A DNA stretch of 64,000 bases from Blastobasis lacticolella (GCA_905147135.1 LR990049.1:19175428-19239427), one strand, 5' to 3'. Shown: positions 21,004-32,262, numbered from the stretch's first letter. Notes: generated by a model not told the origin, from the letters alone. Translations and numbers: made by a program.

Positions 21004-22032
21004 CTATCCATAATAGGTTGTGTTAACAGCATGTGTACGTCGCTCCCGATAACGCCGGTAAATTACTCCAACCGGCCAAAAATTTGGTTCCAGAAAAATG
21101 CCTAACTTCTTGGTAGGCACCTTAATTTTAAACGAATTAAATTCTGTCTCATGCATTTGTTTTAACATCTCCACAGATACGCATTGCTCACCCCTATCTT
21201 GGATATGCTTTTTAATATCGGTTTCGGTGACACACTTAGCGGTACGGGATACATAGATTGCGCTGTATGTCTCAACTACTTGAAAACCCCCGGTCGTTTC
21301 TAGTGTACCACGCATGTTATAATTTTTCGGTTTAGGTTTTTTAGCCTTTTTATAATGTACGATTTTAAAAGATTCATCCGTTTCATTCTGACTTGAATTT
21401 TGTCCATGATCATTTGTTCTTGTAGGTACACGTTGCAAGTTGCTAACATTCATGCGCACATAATCACCACCCGTATTTGTAGAAGGAATACGGGCGATGG
21501 TCATCTGGCGGCTTGACGGTCCGGCCTGCACAATGTCGCGATATGTCGGTGTATGAACAATTTCTAATCGCTCCTCGTTCACCGGCGGCGCAGGTACCGA
21601 CTTCTTCTTAGGCGGCGTCCTCATTGGTGTACTTATATTATTATGTATATTTTTTGATATGTCAGCATTTTTCTGAATTTTATCACTAGAATTTTTAAAA
21701 CCAACTGCAGCATGTATCTCCGTTAGCTCTGCATTTACGTTAATTTGCATTTTAGTCATTTCCGTTTTGATTTCTGTCATATCCCTTAATAGACGGGTGA
21801 CGTCAACATAGTCAAATGTAATGGGTGGCAACTTGTTTAAGTTTTTAGCCACAAACGTCGGCTGCACGTCTGGATCGACTTCTTTCAGGACGTTAATTAC
21901 ATCTTTAATATTCTTCTTTTTTTTGTCGTCTCCTTTTCTTTGCACATTTCTGAGTCCATCTCCACACTTGTTAAAAAGAATGTTCTTTCCTGTATTGTAT
22001 TGTTGACTCTTTATTGCGGCCAATACATCCAT
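21004..22032 (-). CDS. LINE-P ORF1, gag-like protein
   Basis: A 342-residue open frame starting at an ATG on the minus strand. The N-terminal part is basic, with a KGDDKKKK run near residue 35. A middle region (about 75-115) looks helical (DMTEIKTEMTKMQINVNAEL), which would suit coiled-coil self-association. A Pro/Ser/Thr-rich linker follows. The C-terminal domain has FNSFKIKVPTKKLG and FWPVGVIYRRYRERR, a pattern I associate with ORF1 proteins of CR1/Jockey-like LINEs. No CCHC zinc knuckles are seen. ORF1 proteins bind element RNA and form the ribonucleoprotein. It ends in UAG, followed in frame by the endonuclease. It is uninterrupted, suggesting a fairly young insertion. Family assignment is from memory of the motif style. 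Confidence 0.75.
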   Translation of the reverse strand: MDVLAAIKSQQYNTGKNILFNKCGDGLRNVQRKGDDKKKKNIKDVINVLKEVDPDVQPTFVAKNLNKLPPITFDYVDVTRLLRDMTEIKTEMTKMQINVNAELTEIHAAVGFKNSSDKIQKNADISKNIHNNISTPMRTPPKKKSVPAPPVNEERLEIVHTPTYRDIVQAGPSSRQMTIARIPSTNTGGDYVRMNVSNLQRVPTRTNDHGQNSSQNETDESFKIVHYKKAKKPKPKNYNMRGTLETTGGFQVVETYSAIYVSRTAKCVTETDIKKHIQDRGEQCVSVEMLKQMHETEFNSFKIKVPTKKLGIFLEPNFWPVGVIYRRYRERRTHAVNTTYYG

Positions 22033-22112
22033 ACATTAAATTACACATTACACTAAACACGTATTTACACTCCACACGTTGTATTTATCTATTTAAAACG
22101 TCTTCGTCCGTG

Positions 22113-22179
22113 CCTCACTCAGCAGGTCTCACTGAAAACCAGCGCCCTGGTCTCCGCCAGGGCATGAAGCTGAGTGAGG
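22113..22179. other. Nested hairpins at the LINE-P / LINE-3'-end junction
   Basis: The outer arms cctcactcagc (22113-22123) and gctgagtgagg (22169-22179) enclose an inner perfect stem gccctgg (22144-22150) and ccagggc (22157-22163). Confidence 0.85.
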
Positions 22180-22490
22180 TCCCTTTTACACACCACACCA
22201 CATCCATATGCAACGACTCTGTTTTCTTTTATTCATATATGTTTGTCTAGTTGTTGTTTCCTCATTTGATGTTGTTTGTTATTAATTTTGTTTGCGCTTT
22301 TATGTCACTTATTCTTAATACTTTTTATTTTTTATTTTTTGTTTTACGGCTCTGGAGTCGAGCCACTGACCTCAAAAAAATACCTATTTGGAGGTCAGTG
22401 ATTCAACCCCTTTGAGCCATTTGTTATGTGTTTGTGGTGTTATTGTGTGTAAATAAATGTTTTCTATTTCTATTCTATTTCTATTTCTAG
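22138..22490 (+). repeat. Retroelement 3' end with (tttcta)n tail
   Basis: It runs from aaccagcgccctgg through gctgagtgaggtccctttta to a tail gtaaataaatgttttctatt followed by tttcta-type repeats. The start and end match 26690-26975. It has a strong hairpin at 22364-22400 (cactgacctc / gaggtcagtg). It lies in opposite orientation to, and immediately adjoining, LINE-P. Confidence 0.7.
22364..22400 (+). other. Stem-loop in retroelement 3' UTR
   Basis: A perfect 10-bp stem, cactgacctc (22364-22373) with gaggtcagtg (22391-22400), encloses a 17-nt loop. A further ggctc/gagcc pairing is possible outside it. Such 3' UTR stem-loops can serve as recognition sites for a LINE reverse transcriptase. That role is inferred here. 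Confidence 0.7.
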
Positions 22491-23092
22491 AAAACACCAG
22501 GTTTTTAACGTGTAAGTAATATAAAATCAATAGAACAAACACTGTCTTTAATAATAGACTTCAAAAAAGGAGGAGATTCTCAATTCGAGTAACTGATAGT
22601 GCGGTTGAATACAAGGACGGACAGACGGTGAAAACCGAATAGAAGATAAGTTTTAAGAACAGAAGTTTAAACGATTTGCATCTGAGTACTGTTGGATATA
22701 AACTGAATGACAATATGATTGAAAAAGCTAAGATTGTGGAAGAAAAATTTACGAGTCAGACCTCTTAACACAAGACCACCTGCGCTCGGACCGGAGGAAA
22801 ATTAAAAATAACTGACAATTAATTTTTAAAAATATCTGGCCACAACATTAAAAATATCCTATAATAGAGTATGAACGAAAGACGAGTACCATACTAATAT
22901 TTTTGGATCGAAACCAAAAAAAGACACCAAAATATCGACGAAAAAACTGCATAGAAAAACATTAAGTTTTCGTCGGAACAAAACAAGATAGAACTGAAGA
23001 AAACACGTTGTCATAAACACGAACTGTATTAAGTTTGACTCAGTAAAAATATCAGCCCAAAACAAAAAATCTGAATCAATATGATAAGGAAT
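22491..23092. other. Unique stretch
   Basis: AT-rich DNA with no repeat match and no coding frame. Confidence 0.4.
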
Positions 23093-23256
23093 GTGACGCG
23101 TTGCTGGCGAGTGTGTTCCCTGATCATTATAATTCAGACGCCTTCAAGGCTAGAGTGAATATGCTGTTCCTAGACGGTCATGCTCAATCTTCAGCCGTAC
23201 CACCAGGTGAGATGGCGGTCAAATAAAGGCCTGGCTAGTCTAAATATAAATAAATA
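23093..23256 (+). pseudogene. LINE-M 3' end
   Basis: Encodes LLASVFPDHYNSDAFKARV then NMLFLDGHAQSSAVPPGEMA and a stop at about 23226, then a short 3' UTR and an aaataaatatata tail. It is the clearest copy of this RT C terminus in the window. Confidence 0.82.
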
Positions 23257-24728
23257 TATAAACACCAGCTGCAATACGTAGGTATATAGAGATGCATTTG
23301 TACATAAATCTGGGTGTGGTAAATGAAATTACTGTCACTGAAATTGTTACGGAAATACTTTTATTAATTGCATTAAAAATCCACTAAAGCGAAACTTTCC
23401 CAAACAACCAGTTATAGTGGGAAAACCATTAGGGTGGCAACACTGGCGGAAACGCGTGCATCCTCCACCCAAACTAGTTTAGACGAGTTTCAACCGGTTT
23501 CCAAGCTATCTATGTGACTTCCATATCGTAATTGGCTTGTGGCTATTTTGCGTGGGACCCACGGGGACATAATCCTGAATTGTAAGTAGGTATGACTTAA
23601 CATGCTTGTTTAAACCGGATTCATTGCTTTGGATGTTCTGTTGAGTGAAAATGTTAAGCGGAGATTATGCATTAGATTAGATTTACGATGATTAGATTAC
23701 GATGATGGTGTTATTTATATTGTTGGCATCGAAAACTATAATAAAACATTTGTTTAGATTAGTTTCTTAGTTTTATAATAATTTAGTTTTTGACTAACCT
23801 AGTTTCAGTTAGTTAAGTTTTTGTTGTGTTTGTGTTGTTTATTTTAAGATGATAAATGAAAAATATACTCTATAATAAAAACTTAAAACATTAATTACAG
23901 ATTTTTTTTACTGTGCGAGAACGATTTAACAATGATTCATTTTTTAACTTTCTGTAAACTTACAGCTGTGATCAATATATGACTGTTTGTACTCTAACAA
24001 AATTCACACAATTAAAATTTGACATTTGCAATTATTAGAACTTAGGCCACTAAGTACTTAATTATACAAATAAATAAAATATATTTTTTAAACTTAAACC
24101 TATTTACAGTTTCTGGAATATCCTTCCTTTTAAGCAATTATTAGCTTATTTTAGGAGTTTCCGCTCTTCCGTATCTACAGTTTACTTTACTATCAAAATT
24201 TACTTTATACAATAATGTTAGTTTAATTTGTCGATAAAACGTTCGACCTAAGGGTCTTCCTTGTTCCTTGGATTAATGCTAACGTATTATACCAAGGAAC
24301 ATTGAAGAGATATTCAATGTGGTAGGGTTAACGACCGCAATAATTACGTCCTTAAAAAATTCCCCGGACTCCAAGCAAAGGCTTTCATTGAACTGAATCA
24401 CTGTGAAGTAAAAAGAAAACTCTGGAGAACACGAAAGATGGCCGCGCGCTAATGAAGATATAGAAGTTTTAAAGTGCCACGCTGCTGAGGGATTTAACTC
24501 AGTCAGGCGGGCGTGTGACGAGCTAATCTCGTTGGGTTCCCGTAGATGGTAATTGGGTGGCGGTTCGCGAAATTGCTTTGTTGCTTATTTATGTAAATAA
24601 AATGAACACACACAATAAACATACCTACACTCAGAGGTAGAAAAGGTGCAAAATTGCTAATCGCAATGTATTATTTTGGGGGATGTTTTGATGTGAACTC
24701 TGGGTCAGCCTGACAATCACAGCTGTGA
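23257..24728. other. Long unique stretch
   Basis: No gene or known repeat. A 9-bp hairpin (gttccttgg / ccaaggaac) lies near 24270-24303. The more GC-balanced part at 24360-24580 has no match in the window. It could be conserved non-coding DNA, which I cannot test. Confidence 0.4.
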
Positions 24729-24989
24729 TAGCCGTGTGGTGTCCGGCAGAGTAGAATAGCACCAACCCCTTACACTCATGGGTGTCGTACAAGGCGACTA
24801 ATGTTTTCGAGGCATAAGATCAAGAGTCTCCGTAGTCTGGAAAATGGGCAGCAGCATTTTCCATTGTATTATTTAAACACTGCGATCTCCAACCCGCCTG
24901 CCAAGCGTGGAGATTATGGCAATAACCTCCCCTTTCGTGGGAGAGGTCCTAAGTCCTGTAGTGGACTGTTACGGGCTGTGATGATGAAT
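24729..24989 (+). repeat. REP-C, full copy
   Basis: Complete from gccgtgtggtgtccggcaga through gcgatctccaacccgcctgc and cccctttcgtgggagagg to the end gggctgtgatgatga. Length about 260 bp. No internal RNA polymerase III boxes are obvious to me, so I call it a non-autonomous retroelement of unknown head type. Confidence 0.85.
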
Positions 24990-25123
24990 GTACGAGTTAA
25001 AAGGGAATTTATAAGCTGATTGCCAAGATTTTATTTTTTTCTTATAAAAAGTTTGATCTTCTTCCATTGTCTTCTTATCACGTGAAGAGCGGTGCATCCA
25101 ATGAAAGTTGGTCACAAGCAGAC

Positions 25124-25347
25124 CATAGGCCCTATTTTTTAATGGCTCGCCTCGAATTGAACGGTTTTTAACTTTCATTTTCTTCATGAAACTTTTAATA
25201 CTTTGATGTATGACGCTGATTTTCCAAATTTTTTAACCATTCGCTTTCGGTGTTGCCAATGTAATTTTAAAAAGATTGAATTTTTTATGCCGCAAATAAA
25301 AATAACTGTTCGACTCGAGGCGAGCGTTTCAAGATTAGAGCCCCATG
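25124..25347. mobile_element. MITE family with ctcgcctcga TIRs, copy 1
   Basis: The ends are imperfect inverted repeats of about 40 bp. The left reads ggctcgcctcgaattgaac; the right, reversed, reads cgctcgcctcgagtcgaac. The interior is AT-rich. A second copy is at 57318-57503. Confidence 0.7.
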
Positions 25348-25579
25348 GCCGTAATATCAGACACACTTATTTATCGTATGATATGATGTCGTCACTTATA
25401 CTATGTCAACCCTCGGGTAATAAACTATATTCATACCGAATTTCATCAAAACCGATGCATTGGTGTAGGAGTGAAAACAGACAGACAGATTGACACATAA
25501 ACAGTGTTACTTTCGTATTTATAATGAGATTATGGATTCTTATTGTTTTATGTGTTCTATAACAGATATAATACGGAAT

Positions 25580-25617
25580 TTAATTTCAAGTGTAACTGTA
25601 GTTACACTTGGAATTAA
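25580..25617. other. 18-bp near-perfect palindrome
   Basis: The left arm ttaatttcaagtgtaact and right arm agttacacttggaattaa pair with one mismatch around a 2-nt centre. Confidence 0.85.
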
Positions 25618-25722
25618 CCTATCCAATTAAAGGTAATTCGCTAAAAGTAAACTAAATATTATTACATACCTATTTTAAAAGTATATTCCGTACAACGGTA
25701 CGCGGTCGGAAACTCCCAACAT

Positions 25723-26116
25723 CATCATCATCATATCAGCCAGTAGACGCCCACTGCTGGGCATAGGCCTCCCCCAGAGATCTCCACAAAGACCGGTCCT
25801 GGGCTTTCCGCATCCAGCTGGTACCTGCGATCCTTACAAGGTCGTCGGTCCACCTTGTAGGAGGCCTACCCACGCTGCGTCTACCGGTACGTGGTCGCCA
25901 CTCTAGAACTTTACTGCCCCATCGGCCATCTGTTCTTCGAGCTATGTGCCCTGCCCACTGCCACTTCAGCCTGGCAATCCTTAGAGCTATGACGGTGACC
26001 TTGGTTCGCTTGCGGATCTCCTCATTTCTGACTCGATCGCGCAAAGAAACTCCGAGCATAGCTCTTTCCATTGCTCTTTGGGTAGCAGTGAGCTTTCTTA
26101 TAAGGCCCATAGTGAG
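25723..26116 (-). pseudogene. LINE-O RT C-terminal end, 5'-truncated, 9-bp TSD
   Basis: The minus-strand open frame of about 129 residues includes RDRVRNEEIRKRTKV, RIARLKWQWAGHIARRTDG, RSVGRPPTRWTDDLVRIAG and SLGEAYAQQWASTG. This C terminus is common in lepidopteran endonuclease-RT LINEs. The 3' end is gggctgatatgatgatgat in family form. The duplication tcccaacat flanks it at 25714-25722 and 26117-26125. The frame is open, but catalytic domains are absent, so it is a dead insertion. Confidence 0.88.
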
Positions 26117-26689
26117 TCCCAACATACTTTTAAAATATTAAGTAGTAAAATTTTTAAAATATTGCTGGTTTCCGCAGAACATTAATAAGTTTAGTTTCGT
26201 TTAGTTTATTTATCTATAATAAAAATTTAATGTACGTAATGTTACATTAACTGTAAGTTGATTCACAGTAATACTGTCATCTGAATATTAACATCAGCCA
26301 TTTTTTGTATACTTGGACGTCCATGGATCTCACGACAAAGGCCATCCCATATAAACTATAATAAATAATGGACCATGTTATGAATAATACATCCAACCCA
26401 CAATTTTCGCAAAACCTAGTCTTTATGATTTTTTCCAGACTTGACAATGGAATTTTCCATTTTCTCAAATATATCCTACCCACAAGTAGTTTACTTTCAA
26501 CAATAATTCAACTATATTTGTATTATTCATAATATTTTTATGTACTTACGAATAAATTTTGTAGAGAAGCATCCAAGCTTTATGAGAAATTATTTTAATT
26601 CACAATAGACATAAATTCGTTTAATATATACAACATCTAAGTGGATTGTTACTTTTTTTAACTAGTGGACTTGGCGCGACTTCGTTCGC

Positions 26690-26975
26690 GTATTTACACT
26701 AAAAACCAGCGCTTCGGTTCGCACCGGGGCAAAATGCTGAGTGAGGTCCCTTTTACACATGCATTACACCACTAACACACACCACTTATCTACTACCATT
26801 CGCATCGACACTGTGCTAGCTTCTATTTGCTTCTGCTTTTATGTGCTTTTTGTTAATTTTTATGTACTTTTTCTTTTCTTCTGTTTTACAAAATGTCGTG
26901 TTTTCCAAATTTTTGTGTTGTGGTGTTTCTGTTTGTGCAAATAAATATATCTTATTCTTATTCTTATTTTACCCG
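26690..26975 (+). repeat. Retroelement 3' end, second copy
   Basis: It begins aaccagcgcttcggttcgca and shares gctgagtgaggtccctttta with 22138-22490. It ends gcaaataaatatatcttatt followed by cttatt repeats. The interior is T-rich and more diverged. Confidence 0.7.
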
Positions 26976-27055
26976 TACCTACCCAATTTTTTCTTACTTA
27001 TAAACCTTCCTCTTGAATCAGTCTATCTATTGTTGAAAACCCGGTAGTTTAAAAA
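26976..27055 (-). repeat. REP-V fragment
   Basis: Reverse match to the family at 42560-42715, 58690-58836 and 61290-61455: taaaccttcctcttgaatca then gtctatctattgttgaaaac. Confidence 0.65.
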
Positions 27056-28515
27056 GCGACTTTGTTTTATACTATGTCTAGATATAGTTATGTCGTGTGT
27101 AGAGTGTAAACTCATTCTTCGTATATAATTTTCTTTCGGCTTAATTCTAATTACACTGACAAAAAACCAAACCAGTAAGTATATCAAAGGCTTCATCCCG
27201 CAAAAATATAAAGAGCCTCGTCGTAATTACAATCCGGGTCCCAAATTTCCCGCGGGGCACCAGAAAGTTTGTTTAAAAAGGAGGTATTGCTCGACGCAGC
27301 CAACCACGGAATTAAAATATGTATGTACGTACTGCAACGTTGCACGAACCACCTCTGAAGGTTTGCAAATGATTTTGCACCTTACAACTTGTAAAAGTGC
27401 GCGTCCATTACGTTGGAATTTAGGCGGGGGTGGCGTTCAATTTATTGGAACGAATTTTAAACGGACAGATTGGCGTTGCAGGCCACAATTTCGATCTAAA
27501 ACAATACAAGGTTAGTTGAAGAACTAAACTGAAAGTATAGCCGAATGTGTTTTTGAAATAATGTTTTTTTATTTAAAGAAATTACGTAGTAGTACCCTGT
27601 AGAAATTAGATTTAATCGCTTATATTATTTTAAGATGTATAGTTATTTTAAGATTTTTTTTACATGGGATAGATTTTTAATAACGAGCAAAAATCTATCT
27701 TTGCTTTATAGATTTAAAAGCACGAGCTATAAAATATTTGCTCTCGTGTATAACACACCATTTTTCCCTGCTCCTGATTTGTGCCATAACCACATAAAAC
27801 TACGTGATACAATAACGACCCTTTTCTGTGTATTCGTAATTACACCAACATGTTTTTAGGTTGAACGGGTTTACTTTCAGTTTTATTTTCTTATCGTGCA
27901 TTGCTGTTGACAGTTATTTACCCAAAAAAGTTGCCCGGAGAAATATCTTTAAGCGATAAGGCCTGTTGCTGTTAATTTTTAAGTACAAATGGTACTCTTT
28001 TAAATGTGTAACAAAGTGTTATTCATTCATTCATACAATAGTGTTGTAGATGGACACACTTTACTTTGTATTTACAAAGCCGTTCCGTACGCGGCAATTC
28101 GGTTGCAGTGAATGCGCACCTTAAAGCACGATCCACGATAGCTTTCGCGATAAGCAGAGCTTTCACGATCACGTGACTGCGCCGATCGCGTGACGATAAG
28201 CTGCAAAGCTCGCCTTCTACTACTATTCACTAGAAAGCTGCTGAACTAAACTTACCTGATAAGTTTTGGATTGGTCACCTTGGGTCACCAAATCTTGTGA
28301 ACGTGTTCCGAATGCGCTATTGCAGCAACCCATTGCTTGTTTGATTGATAAAAAAATGCATAATATAATATCTATATATCCCCGATGCACTATGGAGTTA
28401 TTTTTTATCCTCGGCGCTTAGAACGGATAGTCCTAATTCTAAGCATTTTTTTTTTAATATAAGACATTTTTTTCTCGATTGTTATACCATTTAATAAACT
28501 GGCTCAGCAGAGTAT
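27056..28515. other. Long unique stretch
   Basis: No repeat or gene recognised. The part at 27190-27520 is closer to balanced composition and free of repeats, so it is a reasonable candidate for conserved non-coding sequence. Frames within it are short and interrupted. Confidence 0.4.
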
Positions 28516-28757
28516 GGCCGTGTGGTGTGGTGTAGTAATAGCACCAACCCCTTACACTTGTGGGTGGGTGTCATACAAGACGACTAATGTTTTTGAAGCA
28601 AAACTTCGAGTCTCCGCAGGCAAATGGAAAATGTGCAGCAGCGTTTTCCATTGTAATTTTTATGACACTGGCATCTCCAACACGCCTGCTTAGCGTGGAG
28701 ATTATGGCAGTAACCTTTCCTTTTCTGCAGTGTACTGTTATCGGCTATGATGATGAG
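28516..28757 (+). repeat. REP-C, diverged full copy
   Basis: Head ggccgtgtggtgtggtgtag, then gtcatacaagacgactaatg, tggaaaatgtgcagcagcg, and the end cggctatgatgatgag. Several small deletions. Confidence 0.8.
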
Positions 28758-28972
28758 AGTATCTATGGAATATAAACTTAATTGAGTGATTGAATATGTG
28801 GATTCTAATCTAACAGTAGCGCGTGATCGCTTTTTTTCCTCTTTTCTGTGGACAAAATGCTGTATCATGCATCTGCAATCGCGATAATCTTGCACCTGTC
28901 AGTAGAACGAGCCACTTGGTATTACCTGACTAGATAAAAACAGCAGTTGAAATGGAAAAATTAAAATAAACA

Positions 28973-29279
28973 ATCATCTTGGCGTCAATATACCGGTTGT
29001 GCTCTCGTGTGGGAGATCCCGGGGTCCGCCTTCAGCATGATCCAGGATTTGGCAGATCGGTATAGCGGCTGCCATCTGACCTCCGTGACAATGTGAATAG
29101 GGAATCCTAGCCAAATTGGATATTTTTATTTATTATGAGTCACAGTAAGAGCATCGGTTAGTGTTTTACTAATGTATCTACATAACTCAGAAAATTTGTA
29201 CATGGCGGCACTGGGAATCGAACTCAGTACCTCTCGCTTACGATTCGGCCCCGTCAGCAATTAGCCCACCAAAACTCTT
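28973..29279 (-). repeat. SINE-A, nearly full length
   Basis: Reverse orientation from the tail (catcttggcgtcaatatacc) to the head (gaatcgaactcagtacctct, then tagcccaccaaaactctt). A deletion of about 35 bp follows gccaaattggatat. Confidence 0.85.
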
Positions 29280-30944
29280 TCAAATTCGCTCATTTTGACG
29301 AATTTAAACTAGAATTAAAATACTTTCCTTCATCGTCAATGATTCCAGACCACTGATTCCATTTTACAGATTCCCAGTCGATTCCACGAAATTCCATAAA
29401 TCTCAATGAAGCATTCAGTAGCCACAGACGTGTCTTTTAACGGGACAACTGAGATTTACGGGCGTCCAGTCTCTGTAGGCCCCGAAGGCTTTGTAATGGG
29501 GAGGTATCGGTGTGTCTTGTAAGCTGGACGTAATGCTGAATAATAATCTTTCCTAGTAGTAAATCTATGAATAATAGGATGTAGTAATGTTTCTGCAATG
29601 TGATCTATAAAAACCTCTACATAGAATCTCCATAAAACAAACTCCTCGAAGTTAACCATTCTGTTTTCACCGAAAACAGTATAATATTGGAATAATACTA
29701 CATTATCCTCCAATGTTGTTAACAGAAATAAAAGCGAGGAATTAAGAACTGAACAAAATTACATTTATGGATGTAAGGAGTCCGCCCACGCCCGCCAACG
29801 CCCACCCACGCAACCCACGCTCCCTCGTATCCTCTGGAGTATTCAACTAGTATTCTGTACTTCATGAAGCACATTGTGTACATATTTAACACTTTGTGTT
29901 GTGGTTTCGTGATGAAACTCCTGTATATTATGGATAAAATCACCTTTTGTTTACTAGTTGAACTTTATTAAACAATTATGAGGCTACTTCACGATATTTT
30001 TTCAATTTAGAAGGAGAGTCCGATTAATTGCCGAAAAACTTAATTCATAGGTATTTTGGTTTTATTTACACGCTTTAGGTAAAAATATAATCTTCGACCC
30101 CTAATTCCGTGGAAAAGTGGGCGCAAGATATGTCTGCACTTAGATTATGTCGTGTCCTGTCAATCCTGTCGCTGTTTTAATGCCTGTTCTAACCGACATC
30201 AAAAAAGGAAGAGGTTCTCAATTCGGTTGCATGTTGCGTGTTGATTTTTTAATGTTTGTTACCTCAGAATTCCGTCATTTATTAAACCGATTGGATATAC
30301 TATTTTTTATTTGAAAGGATATCCTACTTACATATTGGTGACATTTTTATCAAAAGCCAATTATGATTATATAATCTATGAGGAATTGAGGGAACTCCTC
30401 AAATGTTATAGGCATACAATGACGATTTCAGTATTTTCAGTTATCCTTTTGGTGAATTTTAAGCCGCGACCTGCAAACTCTATTAAAACACACTTTTTGT
30501 GCAGTATATGATGTCCATAGAAAAATACCCATGCCTAGTTACATAAGCTAGTAAACAACTGTACCTGTGTTAAGCCAGGGCCGTCACTAGTTTTTTTTAC
30601 AAACGACCCGCACGCACACCGGCTCTCACTTCCTTAGCACTGTCAGAAGTAAATAATAGTTATTCCGTGTCTGATATCAAACTAATGGCAGGCTTTACCG
30701 AACCCCGAACTAGCCTCAGTGACTTATTTGTTCCCGCTTGTTTCGACCAGTCGCTAAGCTCGAAATATTGAAGTATTTGCGAGATTTATACCTCTCGACA
30801 GTGTAATAAACGGCGTTGTAGATCTTTTCGTACACGGGAGCGTGGTATATGTGTTGCAACGCAGTGTACGGGTTTCTATCTTAACTGGTAAATTAATGTG
30901 GTCGGTTGGTGTGTTGTTGTGAAGTTCTGAAAATCCTCTATTGG
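29280..30944. other. Long unique stretch
   Basis: AT-rich with no recognised gene. Short frames at 29456-29943 (minus) lack known motifs. Confidence 0.4.
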
Positions 30945-31035
30945 CAGGAGATGGCGCAGGATAAGAAGAGGTGGCGATGTCTGGTGTCGGAGGCCAAGAT
31001 CCCCATTGGGTCGCTGAGCCAGCGCAGTAAATAAG
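30945..31035 (+). pseudogene. LINE C-terminal scrap
   Basis: Encodes MAQDKKRWRCLVSEAKI, a pattern seen at the extreme C terminus of endonuclease-RT LINEs (an aspartate/arginine/tryptophan block just before the stop). Too short to place in a family. Confidence 0.4.
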
Positions 31036-31342
31036 TAAGTGTGTTCCGTTTTAGAAATACTCTAGTTGGTTAGAGGATGCACTGCAACTATCAACTTCTC
31101 TACTTAGTAAAAACAAAGTCTCACGCCGCATCTGTCTGTTCGCGATAAACTCAAAAACTGCTGAATGGATTTGCATGCGGTTTTCACCAATAGACAGAGT
31201 AATTCATGAGAAAGGTTTAGGTGTATAATTTGTTAAGGTTACTACCGTCGCGAAGCCGGGGCGGGTCGCTTCTTACAGTGTAATAATTAAAATAGCTTAA
31301 TAAATAAATATCTAATATTTCCAGTTTCTCATATTCTCATTA

Positions 31343-31705
31343 AAAATAAATAATCATCTTGGCGTTAATGTCCCGGTTGTGCTCTCGCGCACGACGGCTC
31401 GGGGTCCGCCTTGACCATGATCCAGGATTCGGGAGGTCAGGTAATTACAGTGGAGCAACTGCTATCTGACCTCCATGACCCTGCTATCAGGGGAACCTGA
31501 CCAGGTTGGATCATGGTTACACATCCAGTCGCCTGAATGTGCAGGTTTCATCACGATGCTTTCCCATACCGTAAGAGCATCGGTTTGTATTCAACTAATG
31601 TACATAACTCACAAAACAGTCATTCGTACATGGCCGGAACGAGATTCGAACCCGGGACCTCCGGCTTACGAGTTGCATACTCTAACCGCTCGACCACCGA
31701 CGCTT
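31343..31705 (-). repeat. SINE-A, full length, with 18-bp TSD
   Basis: A complete reverse copy with B box gattcgaacccgggacc and A box region accgctcgaccaccgacgc. The TSD tttctcatattctcatta lies at 31325-31342 and 31706-31723. One of the best preserved copies. Confidence 0.93.
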
Positions 31706-31904
31706 TTTCTCATATTCTCATTACACTTCATTAATAATTAATGTGACACTGTTGTATACCTATAGCTATAATTGTAACACTAATGTCTGATTGCAATAAA
31801 CTTAGACGACGCTTAGGTAAGTTGATTTCAAGATACTCCCAAACATTATGCTTCACAAAATCTGTGTCATAAAGTTACGGTGAGTTTAGTTTAGACTTAG
31901 AGTG

Positions 31905-32110
31905 AGTGTTCAGTGGCTTTGTGTATCTGTTTGTAGCATCGTAGCTCCAAAATGGATGGACTTATTTGAATACGGTTTTATCTATTTAAAAACCAGTTTA
32001 ATCGAGGTGGTTCTTAGTTTCATTTCATTAAAATCGCTCCCGTAGTTCAGAAAATATTTGAGTATAAATGTAAACTTAGTCGGGGGTTTCGACTTTTTCT
32101 GTCGATTATA
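31905..32110 (+). repeat. REP-U copy
   Basis: gtagcatcgtagctccaaaa, atacggttttatctattta, ccagtttaatcgaggtgg and gtaaacttagtcggggg, in the same order as 7640-7835. Confidence 0.6.
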
Positions 32111-32175
32111 GTTTGGTGCAATCGGGCTTTGTAAGAAAGTGTTTATCAGATTTAGACTGGTCTTTTTTTTCTATT

Positions 32176-32262
32176 GCCTAGGGAAGCATACGGAGGGACA
32201 GTCCACCTGATGCAAAGCGGCCACCGTCGTCCACTCACACGTACTGCTCAGTCTATCAAATG
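32176..32262 (-). repeat. LINE-J/REP-K-like 3' UTR fragment
   Basis: tccacctgatgcaaagcggc then caccgtcgtccac follows the shared LINE-J/REP-K tail order with many changes. Confidence 0.45.
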
